A DNA stretch of 64,000 bases from Solea solea (Eukaryota; Chordata; Actinopteri; Pleuronectiformes; Soleidae), in NCBI RefSeq assembly GCF_958295425.1, contig NC_081145.1, positions 310,001-374,000 on the forward strand, in the 5' to 3' direction. Position 1 is the first letter of the stretch, and each line of letters opens with the position of its first letter. Below the pieces are notes generated by a model. It did not search any database, was not told the origin of the DNA, and saw only the letters and a list, made by a program, of their open reading frames with translations. The translations under genes were made by a program, and so were the position numbers. Positions 32,461-44,257 of this stretch are shown one piece after another.

Positions 32461-34225
32461 ATGATGATAAGAAAATATTAAAATAAAGTCAGGCCAGAAA
32501 ACCTGCAGACTTGTGATCATATTATTAGGAACATTAACAGTTAAAAGTAGTTTCAAAAGCAGCCTCCCCATGTCACGATGTCTGGGACTCAACATGCTAA
32601 CAGCTAGTTGCTAATATGCACAAATGCACAAATATTTACGTCTTTATTTATGTAATTATAATATACATGATCAAACATCTCCATGGTTAATGTAACACCG
32701 TTTCGTCCTGAAGAATCAGAAGAGTTTTTTTTTTGTTTTTTTTTTGCCACAGACTGAAAACCTTTTTCATTCAACATTTCAACATTTCAGCATTTACATG
32801 TGATCGACAGTATAGACGCTTTAGTTTGAACATGGAAGCAAAAGTTCATGTTCTCTGATGAAGCCTGTGACTCAGTGACATCATCAGTTTACTCAGGTGT
32901 GTTGTGTTACTCAGATGTGTTGTGTAGCCCTCAACTTGGAGATCTGAAATCAGTCATGATTAATTGATATTTCTTTGCGGAGACAGGCAGGTACACACAC
33001 GCATGCAGCCAGAAAGACATGAATGACACAGAAATGATGGTCGGCTGTAGAATTAACAATGAAAATGTTTTGGGAATAGTATCTTGGGAAATTGTAGGCT
33101 AAAGTGTGCAAATGTTCAAAACAAGATATGATGTGTGTGTGTGTTTTTTATTTATTAAATAATCATAGTGCCAAAAATGCCAGGGCCATTTTTTGGTCCC
33201 AGTCCAGCCCTGATGGTAATGGTGCAATGCAAAAGATAGGAAAACTCTTGGGCACACAGTTTAGCGCCCAACACTGTGCACAGCCTAGCGGACTGGCACA
33301 GATAATCGGATATAAACCACTTACTGCGGTAACTACCGGGAGTCCAGGACATGCTCTTGTGTGCAGCTGCAGATCTGTCAGCATCAGAGTGGACACACAG
33401 CTTCTTCACAGCAGGTGAGACGTGTGATGACTGACATTTCGTCATAAACGCCCCTTTTCCACTTACTGTCCCAGCTTGCCTGGCCTCAGCACGGCACGGT
33501 TTAGGTTGGTTTTCCACTACAGAAATAGTAATAGTCATCAGTGCACGGATGCATGAAACTGCTGTGACTTTGTTTTACATGCGACACACACAAACGAGTG
33601 ACCAGTGACTTCAGTGTAACTAAATCATTAGAATGAGTTAAATAAAAACTATTTGTTCATTTCTCCCTCCATGAGCGGAGCACAGACTCTGGACTGAAAC
33701 ACAGCGAGAGTGTTTGTGACGTGATCAGCAGTGCTGTCCCTAAATACACCAGACTCCTCTGATAAATATTGAGATTTTAGACGTTTCCCTGGTAGTTGTT
33801 GTGGATTAACCCACGTTCTTGTTAAGTCTTTTTAACTGATCTACAGTTCGGCATTCTTCAGCTTGATTCTTGAGTGGGAGACTTCCTGTATTGGCATAGT
33901 ATCGCCTCAGCTCGGAACCTCGACAGAGCAGGCACTAAATTGTGATTTAGGTACTGATCTTTTAATTCAAATATGCCCCAAAAAATTTTATCACAAGCCG
34001 ACACTGCTTTATTGCACCATCAACTTTTTTTTTTTATTTCTTCTGAAAGTGGTAGAGATTACAACATCATATGCAACCCTAAAGCTATAATGGATGGCTA
34101 TGTTATCGGGTCAAATCATGTTAAGTTACACAAAAATAGGATATCTTTTGACTGCTCAACTAATAACAGTATATGATCACTCTGGTTTTAAATTACACAG
34201 CTCGACTATTGCTATTAATTCAATT
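32461..34225. other. Unassigned sequence with possible MITE end and GT tract
   Basis: Contains a short (GT)n at 33,130-33,144. Near 33,448-33,525 there is a MITE-like piece (CCCCTTTTCCACTTACTGTC, GGCACGGTTTAGGTTGG). A weak plus-strand frame at 33,973-34,176 shows no convincing family match. Confidence 0.35.
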
Positions 34226-34590
34226 CAATTCATTTTTTTTGTATAGCGCCAAATCACAACATACATGATCTCAGGTCTGTATATAGACAACATCATGGAG
34301 AGCAGAGAAACACAACAGTTCACACAATGAGCAAGCACTAGATAACAATGGAGAGAAAAAACTCCTTCTTAACAGAAGAAGAAATCTCTGACAGAACCAG
34401 ACTCACACATGTGCAGCATCTGCCTTGACCGGTTGGGGTGAAAGGAAAAATGAGGGACAGAGGGAGGAGGGGGACAGAAAGGACAAGAGGGAGATGAGGT
34501 AGAGACAGAAGAGAGAGAGAGAGACCAGGAGCAGATACACAACAACTGTATCATGTTAGAAGTTTATACAGTCAGTGATGACATGTTTAT
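34226..34590 (-). mobile_element. Retroposon 3'-end copy, (ATTGA)n-tailed, copy 1
   Basis: On the minus strand the sequence ends in a conserved tail TTTGGCGCTATACAAA followed by an AATTGAATTGAA repeat at the left edge. The rest is shared with 35,042-35,440: GAGAAAAAACTCCTTCTTAA, GAAATCTCTGACAGAACCAG. It looks like the 3' region of a non-LTR element. The partner LINE is not identified. Confidence 0.65.
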
Positions 34591-35041
34591 ACAACTATGA
34601 TGTCATTTATATAAGCAGCAGCAGAGATGTTCTACACTCTGAAGTGTCTGAAGACGTTATCAAGAGATTTTCATTGAAGGCCATGTTAAATCCTTCAGGG
34701 CTAACTACTAACACAACTACTATGTAAATGCTAGCGTTCAAAGGAGCTTAGGCTTTTAGTATACTTTAGCGGAAGTTGTGATGATGTGTGCATATTCAGC
34801 GTGAGGTGGAATCATGGAGAACGAGGACATTTGACTGTTTAATACAAGCTATAAACCTACAAAACACTTTAGTGCTTCCATAATGTTCCAGTTGTACTTG
34901 GACGCTGTAATTTACAATTACAAGAAGGAAGTTTCAATTTGTTTTCAAGATGTTAACTTGTTTAATATGGCCAGAGTTCACATTTTAAGATGGCCGCTCC
35001 TAACATACAAGCCAGTGTACACATGGACAGGTCGCCAGTTC
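34591..35041. other. Unassigned sequence
   Basis: No coding, RNA or repeat structure recognised between the two retroposon copies. Confidence 0.4.
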
Positions 35042-35440
35042 ATCTATTCAATTAAATTCAATTAAATTCAATTAAATTCAATTTTATTTGTATAGTGCCA
35101 AATCATAACATACATTATCTCAAGGCACTGTACATAGACAACATCATGGAGAGCAGAGAAACACAACAGTTCACACAATGAGCAAACACTAGGCATCAGT
35201 GGAGAGAAAAAACTCCCTCTTAACAGAAGAAGAAATCTCTGACAGAACCAGGCGGAATGTGCAGCATCTGCCTCGACCGGTCGGGGTGAAAGGAAAATGG
35301 GGGACAGAGGAGAGGTGGAGGACAGAAAGGGGGGAGAGAAAGGACAAGAGGGAGATGAGGTAGAGACAGAAGAGAGAGAGAGACCAGGAGCAGATACACA
35401 ACAACTGTATCAGGTTACAAGTTTATACAGTTATTGATAT
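35042..35440 (-). mobile_element. Retroposon 3'-end copy, (ATTGA)n-tailed, copy 2
   Basis: Same family and orientation as 34,226-34,590, with tail AATTCAATTTTATTTGTATA at the left edge and GGAGAGCAGAGAAACACAAC inside. It is about 800 bp downstream. A plus-oriented tail of the same type is at 52,140-52,294. Confidence 0.65.
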
Positions 35441-36639
35441 CAACTTTTTAATTATAGCACAATAATAATGGTGATGATATGGGTAGCCTCGAAAACTGGA
35501 TCTTGGTCCCGCAACCTGCATGATGAGAATACAGAGAAAGAGAGAGAGGGAAGGAAGGAAAGACACAAACTAGGGAGAGAAAGAGACAAGGTTAATGACA
35601 TATAAAAAGTCATATTCGACTATTCATATTCATAAAGTCATATTCGACTTCATCTCAGGGCCAACATACAGAGACAAACAACCATTAGTACCTGGAGAAA
35701 ACCCATGCACACACGGAGTACTACCAAATACATAACTCATTATATAGCAAGAAGGGAGTGATTTCTGACACAATCTGAAACTGAGGACACAAAATGGAAT
35801 TGTATCATCATTGTTTAGAATTAGTTTTTGTTTTTAAGAGACCTGTCAAAATGTCTGCTGTGAAAAAGGCTCATTCGCTGACGACGTAACAGATCAGTCT
35901 CCCCACACGCAAGTGTATGCATGCACTGCTGAAGCAGCGACAAGAGCCAGAAGTTAGTCATCAAGTCAGGGAAAAATAGTAGAGGAGGTGCTGCTTAAAT
36001 CTACAGTTCTGCTGCATCCAATTTCTTTTAAACACTTGCAGACCACAGCTTTAAAAGGAAGCATTCTAACCAACATGGTGAGTTCAGTACACACTTGCCA
36101 TCTGAATCTCCCTGGATCCTAAACACGTGATCCAGGGATCCAGGGAAACAATAAAGGCAGTAAATAATGGAAAGAAGTGACTATCCAAAAGTATCATTCA
36201 GTAAATATGAATCCAAACTCCTCAGATGGACAAATAATGATGGTTAATAATGGTTGTCAAACAGCAGTTTGAAGCCTACTGTATTTCTTTTTTTGCCGCC
36301 ACAGCGACTCCCGGAGGGTTTAATAAAGTCTCATTTTCTTTTTCATGATCAGAATATTGCCAAGCATTCTTTCTTAGATTTCACCTTCAGACCACATTAA
36401 ATATAATCAACATTAGCTGATTGGAACAACTTACTCAACAGTCAATCAAACGGGATTTTCTTCTCACCAGCTGCTGAAAAGAAAGCAATCCAACTCCATG
36501 TATTGATCCTTATTTTTTGTGTTAATATGATGAACTCAGGTTTGTTTTTTTCAGTTAGTAAATAGGTAATAATACGTTAGAATATGGATAGCTGATGACA
36601 TTGTAATAATGTTTACCACTTAAAACAAATACTACCTAT
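35441..36639. other. Unassigned sequence with a SINE scrap and a palindrome
   Basis: Near 35,660-35,720 ACAGAGACAAACAACCATT, then CATGCACACACGG, is a scrap of the SINE body. TCCCTGGATCC occurs twice near 36,108-36,145 in a small palindromic cluster. A purine-rich stretch lies at 35,530-35,590. No gene is supported. Confidence 0.45.
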
Positions 36640-36800
36640 GTAAATAATGAACAAGCGGAAGGGACTTGTAATGTAGGGTTACTGGTTTAAATTCCAACGT
36701 AGTCAAGGGCTGGAGTACCCCTGAGCAAGGTATCTAATCCTCATCGCTTACCTTAACACTATGAATTGATCCCAGCCACAGGGCGGCCACATCCAGTGTT
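36640..36800 (+). mobile_element. tRNA-like SINE relic
   Basis: GGGTTACTGGTTTAAATTCC resembles a B-box region, and GGGCTGGAGTACCCCTGAGC followed by AAGGTATCTAATCC is a diverged form of a common fish SINE body. Old and truncated. Confidence 0.5.
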
Positions 36801-37003
36801 CTCCTTTCTCTCTGTTGTTAGCTTGTAGCCTCTGTTTTGGTAGCCAGTTGCGCACCACAAGGAAAGCTAGAACCCTGGATTTAAATATGCTGATGGTTTA
36901 CCATTTTACACGAGATGAACACTTCCCCTATTAAAATTCAAGGCAACAGACCCTGAGAGCCTGAACAGACAGAATATTTTATTTAGCTAAAGAAATTCAA
37001 TCA
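36801..37003. other. Unassigned sequence
   Basis: Short stretch between the SINE relic and the right arm of the inverted repeat; nothing recognised. Confidence 0.4.
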
Positions 37004-38318
37004 CTTCTAAACCATTAAAATAAATTCACATCAATATTTTGTGTCAGTTTCTTCATGTCTTTTAACTTGCTTTTTTAGTAAGAAGTTCAGGGTTTGTTTG
37101 TTTTTTAAATGGGCATTGTGTAACAATTCTGACACCAGCCATAAAACAATAACAGTGTCATGTTAGAAAGTTGATGCTCCCCACATTTGCTTTTGTCAAG
37201 TAATAGTCTACAAAATAATTTCTGTGTAAATCACGTCTGTTGCATGTGTGAAGTGATTTCCAGAAGCCCACATTTTTCAAAAAAAGCGAGCAAGAGTGGT
37301 TATTTATTTTTCCATCACTTAAGTTTCTCAGATTGCTGCTCTCTGAAATATCCAAACATTCAGTTCTGGTCTTGTATTACAATGTGTCTCATTCAGTGTG
37401 AACACAAACCGTAGGATGTAAGGCGTGGTGCACCCTGGACAGGTCACTGTGACTTCTTAATGCACCGTGAATGCGTGTCGCGTTTCTTACTTGATCTGCC
37501 ATGATTCAAACAATAACACCTTGAATGTTGACAGGTTTTGTTTATTCCATTCTCATATCATCAGTGCCTTCTAACAATGTCGCTCTCACGTATATAGAAA
37601 AGAAGTCTTCGGGTGCTGACAACGTAAAGGAAAGTAAGACTTCTTGAAGTGCATGTAAAAGAAAGAACATAAAACAGATCATAAAAGATAAACATTATAA
37701 TCTATACATTAGAAATGATATGCACATACATATGGATTAGAACACATACAACAATAACTAACAATGTGTCATCGAACAAAAAATGCCACAAGATAATCCT
37801 TTTACAAACAAATGTTCACTCACTGACTAGCTGGTTGAAATGAAGGCAGATATGTCTGAACATTCAAGTCAATTACAGTGCATGTTTTTTATGTGTGGAA
37901 AAAAAGGTGTGTCTCTCTGTCTCTGGTAAAAATGAGTTTAATTAGCTCCAAATGGATAATGGTCCTCGCACAGCAGACCCTTCCAGGCTCATTTAGGTCC
38001 AATATGTGGAGAAAATGAATCAATGTGGACTTGAAGAAAGTGCAGTCGCTTTATGATTTGGTGGCACTTTTTCTTTTTTTAAAGTTTCAGTAAACAAGCA
38101 AGGTGTTGACCTCGGCAGCAGCTGAGATCAGAGCTGTGCAGCAGTTTCACATGGCGAGGGCTTCAAAGTGCATAAATATAAGACTGTTGCCAGGGCACAG
38201 TTCACCATGTTACCACGTTTACAGGTACCACAGGCAGCATTTCTAATCTTTCCACTGTGATTTAGTGTTCTTGTATAATTTTCAGAACATTTCTCTTTGT
38301 ATTGCCAATACACAGCAG
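37004..38318 (-). repeat. Right arm of a large inverted repeat
   Basis: Reverse complement of 25,648-26,757 at high identity but longer. It retains about 150-200 bp lost from the left arm, around 37,760-37,930. A small insertion CATTTTTCAAAAAAAGCGAG near 37,270 is absent from the other arm. It abuts the Rex1 fragment at about 38,310. Confidence 0.85.
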
Positions 38319-38951
38319 AAATGGAGGGGGCAGATCTAATATCCAGGGGGAGCTGGTTCCACAGACGTGGAGCAGCAAGGATTTGAGGCGGGAGATCATT
38401 CTGAGCTGGTAAAAACTATTTTTGACAACAGTGCTGATCTGTTTGTCAAGGCAGAGTTCAGAATCAAGGATGACCCCCAGGTTCCTAGCATGGGATTTGA
38501 CAGATGAGGTGAGATGACCTAGGTTTTGCTCTACAGTGCATCTTGCCTTGGGAGGACCAAAAATTATGATTTCTGTCTTGTCACTATTCATCTGGAGGAA
38601 GTTATTGGCCATCCAACTTTTGATGTCTTCAAGACAGACCAGGAGTGATTGTATGGAGTCCCTAGATTTTAGAGGCAAGTACAGCTGAGAGTCATCCGCA
38701 TAAAGGTGAAAAGAGATGTTATGCTTTCTTATGATGTCACCCAGCGGGAGCATGTACAGGCTGAAGAGCATAGGACCCAATATGGACCCCTGGGGGACCC
38801 CATACGAGACGGGAGCAGAGGATGAGGAGAACTGACCAATGGACACAGAAAAAGTCCTATGTGTGAGATAGGAACGGAACCAGAGTAGCGCAGTTTCCCT
38901 AATGCCCACCTGCTGATCAAGGTGGGTAACAACCTTACACACACAACACAC
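38262..38951 (-). pseudogene. Rex1-like LINE reverse transcriptase fragment
   Basis: The minus-strand frame reads [58 protein letters not shown] (catalytic YADD), [11 protein letters not shown] and [19 protein letters not shown]. This is the palm and thumb part of a Rex1/CR1-group RT. After ISRLKSLL the sequence jumps to [13 protein letters not shown], which in another frame matches the conserved C-terminal block ([12 protein letters not shown]), so ~100 residues are deleted. The 5' half including the endonuclease is missing, as in typical 5'-truncated copies. The last ~17 codons belong to the adjoining inverted-repeat arm. Confidence 0.82.
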
Positions 38952-39180
38952 AAGTAACTTATATCCAGAAAAGCAATCTCATTTTAAAGCCATCATTTAA
39001 GAACTTAGAACTCCATGGTTGATGTCTTCATCATGACTATTTTTAAAATGGATTTGAACTTTCTTTCGGCATCCAGGCCTCCACCACTCCTTGTGGTCTC
39101 CAAGCACAAGCATTTGAACTGGATGGAACATGCTAACATCAGTTTCATAATTAATAACTAATAGATTGACTGTTATATGA
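38952..39180. other. Unassigned sequence
   Basis: No recognised feature. Confidence 0.4.
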
Positions 39181-39720
39181 TCACACTCACTGTGACTATA
39201 ATGCTCTTATAGAGGTCAAAGGTCACCAAGTTATTCGTGCATCATCAGGATGGGGGTCATAAGACTATGTGCCAAGTTTGGTTTGGATAAATAAAAACCT
39301 TGCAGAGCTATGAGCTAACTTCCTGTTTAACATCCCCCCAGAGGTCAAAGGTCACCAAATGATGATGTCATGAATCTATGTACCAAGTTTGGTTAAAATA
39401 TGTTAAAGAGTTGCAGAGAAATTGGCTTACTTCCTGTTGCTGACCTGAACGTCATTCTTGACTGGCTGCCACGGCCAAGTGCCTTTGAATTTCAAGATGT
39501 TGAATGCATTCGTGTGGCATGGTCTGAAGATCATCTGAACGATGTTTTGAGAAGATTACACAAAATGTGTGACAAGAGAAGCCTTTGAAAGGTTATGGAT
39601 CAAATCAAAGATGGCAGAAAATCCAATATGGCCGAAAAAAACATTAAGGATGCGTTGAACACGGCTTGGCCCAAGGGTTCCAGTGATACATTGTTTGTGA
39701 AAAACGGATGAACAAGTCAA
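39181..39720. repeat. Degenerate ~120-150 bp tandem repeat
   Basis: GAGGTCAAAGGTCACCAA occurs at 39,212 and 39,342. Each is followed by a CCAAGTTTGGTT word and CTAACTTCCTGTT / CTTACTTCCTGTT. The right part (TTGGCCCAAGGGTTCCAGTG) is typical of a dispersed fish repeat. Part of the related vocabulary recurs at 44,640-45,670 and 47,760-48,470. A 62-codon frame here looks fortuitous. Confidence 0.6.
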
Positions 39721-39829
39721 AAGTTAATGTACATACATGCATGTCCAACTTTGTCCTGTTGGTGATGCTAGAGCTCTCGAGCTTGCGTTGCTTACACAGT
39801 ATAACGGGTGGTCTGCTGTTAAATTATTA

Positions 39830-40090
39830 CAATATTGGGGAATTTTTACATTATCAGGACCTGCGAAATGAAGGCTAACCTGATAATTTAATAAACTCCC
39901 GTTAATGTAATACTTTATTACATGATTGGTAAAAAGTGTATTACATTATTGGGAAATGCACTTTATTACATTATCGGGAAGTTATTACATTATCAGGTTT
40001 TATTACATTTTCAGTGGACTCAAGTGCAAATTTTTATTACATTATCAGGGTTTCTACATTATCAGGTTCTACAAGGCTATTTTTTTTTTT
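39830..40090. repeat. Cluster of TTACATTATCAGG motifs
   Basis: TTACATTATC or close variants occur about ten times with irregular spacing (for example 39,847, 39,970, 39,988, 40,042, 40,060), followed by a run of ~17 T. They do not form a constant-period array. Origin unknown. Confidence 0.7.
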
Positions 40091-40985
40091 TTTTTTGTTA
40101 CATTTAAAGGACAATATTCAAGACCAGAATAGCTACAAAGAGTAGAAGAAAACAGGAACATGGACATATTGCTTTGACTGTCCATGTCCACCTGACCAGG
40201 AATGAGAAATCCTGCTCTACTGGGTCGCATCAGATTCGTGAAGGTTTTCTGGTTCAAGGGCCAGATGTGTGTGTGGTCTTGCAGAGTAGAACATCCATCT
40301 AGTAGTTGTAAAACAAGTTAAAAACTTGTAAATGTATAATCAACAACTGCAATCAAATGTATTGCTTTTAGTATACCAGCCATTGTCTTTAGTCAAACGG
40401 GAAATAGTTGTCATAATCATGATTTCCACATATTTTCCATGAACATTTTTTTACCACACTTACTAACACCAATTCAGAAACTGTCAAAAATTACTTACTA
40501 AGGAAATTCTTTCAACATATTCATGATGTACTAACACTTACTGTTTCATATTTACAGCAATTGGTGAACAAAAATTTAGATTTTCTAGCAAATTGTAGAT
40601 TTTAATTACATTAACTTAGTTTCGCTACACTTACCATAAAGTGACAAAGAAACCATTTGGTTGAGCATGTTTTCAAAAAATTATTAGACAGTTAATTTAA
40701 GTGTTTTTGTAGTATCAAGTGATATAATTATGTTCAGTAAGGCCTCCAACATTATCATATGTAAAAAAAAAAAGTATTCTTACCTTTTCATATTTTCAAC
40801 AAAAACTGTGAAAATGTCTTGAATGATTTTCTTGTTTCTGAATTCCTGGTTGTATTGGTGATGAATAGGCATACGATTTCCAGACACAGTGACATCTATT
40901 GTATTTTCTTAGTATAACATACCTCAATCAAGTGGTAGAGATGGCTCAACAAGGTTGAGTTAAGTCAGGCACGCCTCTCATTGAA
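40091..40985. other. Unassigned AT-rich sequence
   Basis: No coding signal or recognised repeat in this stretch. Confidence 0.4.
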
Positions 40986-41200
40986 ATTTAGTGACTCAAA
41001 ATGTGCTAATCCATATGGTCGAGCAGGCAGTTAAAGCAGGCTGCTGCTGTGGTGGGGAACTACATTGCTTGGTTGAAGTGGTTGATGATCAAGTAAAAGC
41101 TACAGTAGTAGCTGAAATAAACCGCCCCTTTTTTCACCATACACTTGTATCATTGCATGGCAGAAATGTTCACTTCCAAGAATTGTTGTAATAAAAACAT
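40986..41200 (+). repeat. Uninterrupted copy of the repeat hit by the L2 LINE
   Basis: GCTGCTGTGGTGGGGAACTA, then AAAGCTACAGTAGTAG and GGCAGAAATGTTCACTTCC, correspond to 21,013-21,052 joined to 24,945-25,030. This is therefore the L2-free form of that repeat. Confidence 0.75.
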
Positions 41201-41214
41201 TACAGATTAATATA

Positions 41215-41873
41215 TTATTTTCTGCATCAGTCCTGCATCAAAATGGATGATTACCCTAATTTTTGCAAAAAGTGAACTTTGACCCTGGATTACTGAAAAA
41301 GTACACAGTACAAGTATTTCATATTTATTGTGTATGAAGTAAATGTGTGTACTGAGCACAATGAAATGTCAATTCATAAACTAATAAAAGGATGTATACA
41401 TCATCACAAATGGATGTTGTGAAAAAAGTGAGCTTTGACCCTGGATTACTCCAAAAGTATACAGTATGATTATGTCAATTTCTTGCCTATGATAAACAAG
41501 TGGTACTGAGTCCAATGGAAGTGAAACCATAAACTACTAATGAAAAAGAAGGATTTTATACTCCATCAAATGTTTCATGTGCACTTCATACACATGAAAT
41601 ATGAAGTTCTTTTGTATTATTAGTTTATGATGTCACTTTCATTGGACTGAGTACCTCTCATACTTCATACACATGTAATATGAAGTACTTGTACTATGTA
41701 CTTTTTGAGTAATCAGGGGTCAAAGTTCACTTTTTGCATCAAAAATTAGGGTAATCATCCATTTTTGATGAAGTATAAAATCCTTATTTTTTATTAGTAG
41801 TTTATGATTTCACTTTCATTTTGCTCAGTACCCCCTTGTACTTTATACTAGTAGAAGTACTTTTGGGGTAATT
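41215..41873. repeat. Inverted and tandem repeats flanking the piggyBac relic
   Basis: The word GGATGATTACCCTAATTTTTG (41,240) recurs inverted at 41,740 and again at 42,480. TTTGACCCTGGATTACT occurs at 41,278 and 41,437 and inverted at 41,700. Together they form a hairpin-like non-coding region that continues after the nested LINE into the piggyBac 3' part. Confidence 0.7.
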
Positions 41874-42445
41874 GAATTGAATGACTTTATTCCTCCCCCA
41901 GGGGGGAAACACACATTCACAACAGCTCAGTTAAGAAAGGTGAGAATAGAATAAAAGTAAAAATAAGAATAAAAATATAGAATAAAAATAAAAATAAGAT
42001 AAAATAAAAATACAATACAATACAATACAATAGTAAGACAAATTACCAAAAGATAAAAAGTAAAAAAGATAAAATTACACTCTAATATAGAGTATTATCA
42101 GGGAAAGTGAGTGGACATTTACGAGGAGTTAAATATCCGAACAGCAGTGGGGATGAAGGACTTTCGGTAGTGCTCTGTCCTACACTGAGGGTGCCGGAGC
42201 CTGCCACTGAAGGAGCTGCCAAGCCCCTCCACAGTCAGGTGCAGTGGGTGGAGTGTATTCTCCATGATGGAGGACAGTCTGGATAACGTCCTCCTCTGTC
42301 CCACCTCCTCCACCGATTCCAGCGAGCAGCCCAGGACAGAGCCGGCCCTCCTGACCAGCCTGTTCAGTTTCTTCCTGTCCCGGTCCGTGCTGCCCGCTCC
42401 CCAGCAAACCACAGCATAGTGGATGGCAGAGGCCACCACAGAGTC
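41874..42445 (-). mobile_element. LINE 3' fragment (CR1/L2-group) nested in piggyBac flank
   Basis: Minus-strand frame 42,439-42,119 reads SAIHYAVVCWGAGS, RKKLNRLVRRAGSVLG, LSRLSSIMENTLHPLHLTV and YRKSFIPTAVRIFNSS, the C-terminal end of a fish non-LTR ORF2. An A/T-rich 3' UTR and a CATTCAATTCAATT-type tail follow at the left. Host sequence GGGGTAAT (left) and CCAGGGTCAAC (right) rejoin to match the uninterrupted repeat at 41,705, so the borders are good to a few bases. 5' truncated. Confidence 0.82.
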
Positions 42446-43617
42446 AATCCAGGGTCAACATTCACTTTTTGCAACAGAAATTAGGGTAATCATCCATTTG
42501 ATGCAGGACTGATGCAGAAAATGATATAGCTGCTGGGGATCGAGCTGGCCTGGCCCGCCTCTGGATCTTGGGAGTGACAAGTGCTTTGCCGAGTTCTTCC
42601 AGGAAAATCTGACGTCGGTACAATTTGCTGGCATTCCATTGCTGGTTGATTTCAGTCTACAGGACATAGGCATTGTAAGCAGACACAGCAACAATGTTAT
42701 AGAAAATCACCAAGGGCCAACGGGCAGTCTTTCGCTGGCAGCTGTATGTTGCTGTGACTTTGTCCAGATTGTCAATTCCTCCTTTGGTGGAGTTGTAGTC
42801 CAGGATCATTTGGCTTCCATTTCTCTTGAAATACACGCCTCCCCTCCAAGTTGGTCATTTCCAGTATAATTTTCTCTATTAAAATTATACATATACTATA
42901 TGAAGAGCTGAAATGCTGATTGAATATCATCAACTTGTGTGACAGCAAATCTTGTAGTACCGGGAGTCATTTTGATGACATTGGAAGATGACAGTCTACC
43001 TCGGCTTTGGTGTGGTGATGTTGACCATTTTATATTACCATCTTTAGATGCCCGTGGTCCCTCTGTGGATGATGATTGCTGCATTCCTTGGCTTTCATCC
43101 GATGGAGACACAACGGCAGGCTCGTCCTCTGAATCCTCCTCATCGTCGGAAAATTGACAATCTGGATCATCAATTACATTGTCCTTGGCATCACTATCCC
43201 AGTTCAAAATCTTTGATAAAGCTTCTTCAGCTGTAAACTTTCTGGAGCTAATTTTTTGGTGTGTTTGTCAAAGAGATGGCATGAGAAAAGTGACAAGGGC
43301 AAGGGAGAGTAAGTCCTCCTCGACACAAACCTCTCGAGCGGTCAAAATAAAGTGCATCAAAGAGGCATGTTTATTTTGGATCTGTACAGCTACTTACCCA
43401 CATAAAAGTGTCTGGGTCAAAATGACCCACAACATTGTATGTCTTTGTATGTATGTACTCTGCACATACATTCCACTGCACATCAAACTGTCACACCAGT
43501 TCAGGATCCTAGATGAGGAAAAGTCACAACATTTCATGAAGAAAAAGAAAGGATAACCCGTACTTTGGTCAACACAAAAACCGAAATGGGTCAAATTGAC
43601 CCATTACATAATACAAG
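42446..43617 (-). mobile_element. piggyBac (PGBD4-like) element, internally deleted
   Basis: A minus-strand DNA transposon relic containing N- and C-terminal parts of a piggyBac transposase. Its 5' end at the right has palindromic GGGTCAAATTGACCC and ends ATTACATAATACAAGGG. In the reverse complement this is a CCCTTGTA-type piggyBac end. No TTAA follows it; instead the Tx1 relic copy B begins (CTAGAC). The left part merges with the repeat region interrupted by the LINE at 41,874-42,445. Confidence 0.8.
42500..43260 (-). pseudogene. piggyBac transposase, catalytic core deleted
   Basis: N-terminal part: RKFTAEEALSKILNWDSDAK, an acidic stretch CQFSDDEEDSEDEP, then GRLSSSNVIKMTPGTTRF and DDIQSAFQLFI. 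After a stop/frame break it continues EMTNLEGRRVFQEKWKPND, the beginning of the DDE_Tnp_1_7 domain. It then jumps (near 42,815) to MILDYNSTKGGIDNLDKVTA and SCQRKTARWPLVIFYNI, the end of the domain. The last catalytic aspartates (GID, LD) are present but the first two and roughly 300 residues are gone. A TAG replaces the tryptophan codon expected after NAYVL. The protein would normally cut and paste the element at TTAA sites. It is clearly dead. Confidence 0.82.
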
Positions 43618-44257
43618 GGCTAGACAAATGCCGTTTAAGTCACAAACGTGTTTGGAATAGGAGGATAGGAATTGTGGAGAGATAACATTTGTTTTGCAAA
43701 GATCCGGATTCTTGTGCTTCAACTGAGAAAATCAGAGTGCATTTTCTATACATAATCATTATATATTGTGCTTCAATTTATTTTCTCATGTTATGGGTTT
43801 AACTGACACAATTTTCAACCTTCAAGTATTTATGATACATGTATTTAAAATACATATTTAAAATACAAAATAACATGCTCTTTTCTTGCAATGATGAAAA
43901 TACCTTCATATTTTGTATATAATATAAATTATTTTTAAAAAAAAAAATCTTTGAAAAAAGGTGATGACATATGAAGACAAAATGCAGGATGCTGCTGCAG
44001 ATTGGACTTCATGGTGCTTGTGCCTACTTTAATTTGCCTGGACTTGTTAAGATCACAATTAGTCTACATAAGAATTGAATTGAGTCTAGAGTTTACTGTC
44101 AGAGCCGAGTTTCAAGGCTTTAGAACTCACTCTGTTGTTTACATCAGTGACAGTGTTATTTGTCGCCACAAATAATTTTGTATCCGACCAATAGAAGTTC
44201 TTTAAGTCTTTTAAAAAGATGAACTTGTTTGTTCTCTCATGAGAGGTGTACACGTTT
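43618..44257 (-). mobile_element. Tx1/L1-type LINE relic, inverted 5' part (copy B)
   Basis: Close match to 18,098-18,780, starting GCTAGACAAATGC and ending AGAGGTGTACACGTTT. The endonuclease GDFN region is more decayed here. The sequence is cut off at 44,257 by the TIR element; copy A shows the uninterrupted continuation (ATCATTCGTATTTTTTC). Confidence 0.7.

Noticed and set aside
32187..32595. Frames over the ATT microsatellite
   Set aside because: Low-complexity Ile/Leu runs from (ATT)n; no protein signature.
39400..39588. 62-codon plus-strand frame
   Set aside because: Lies within a degenerate dispersed repeat, with no family match.
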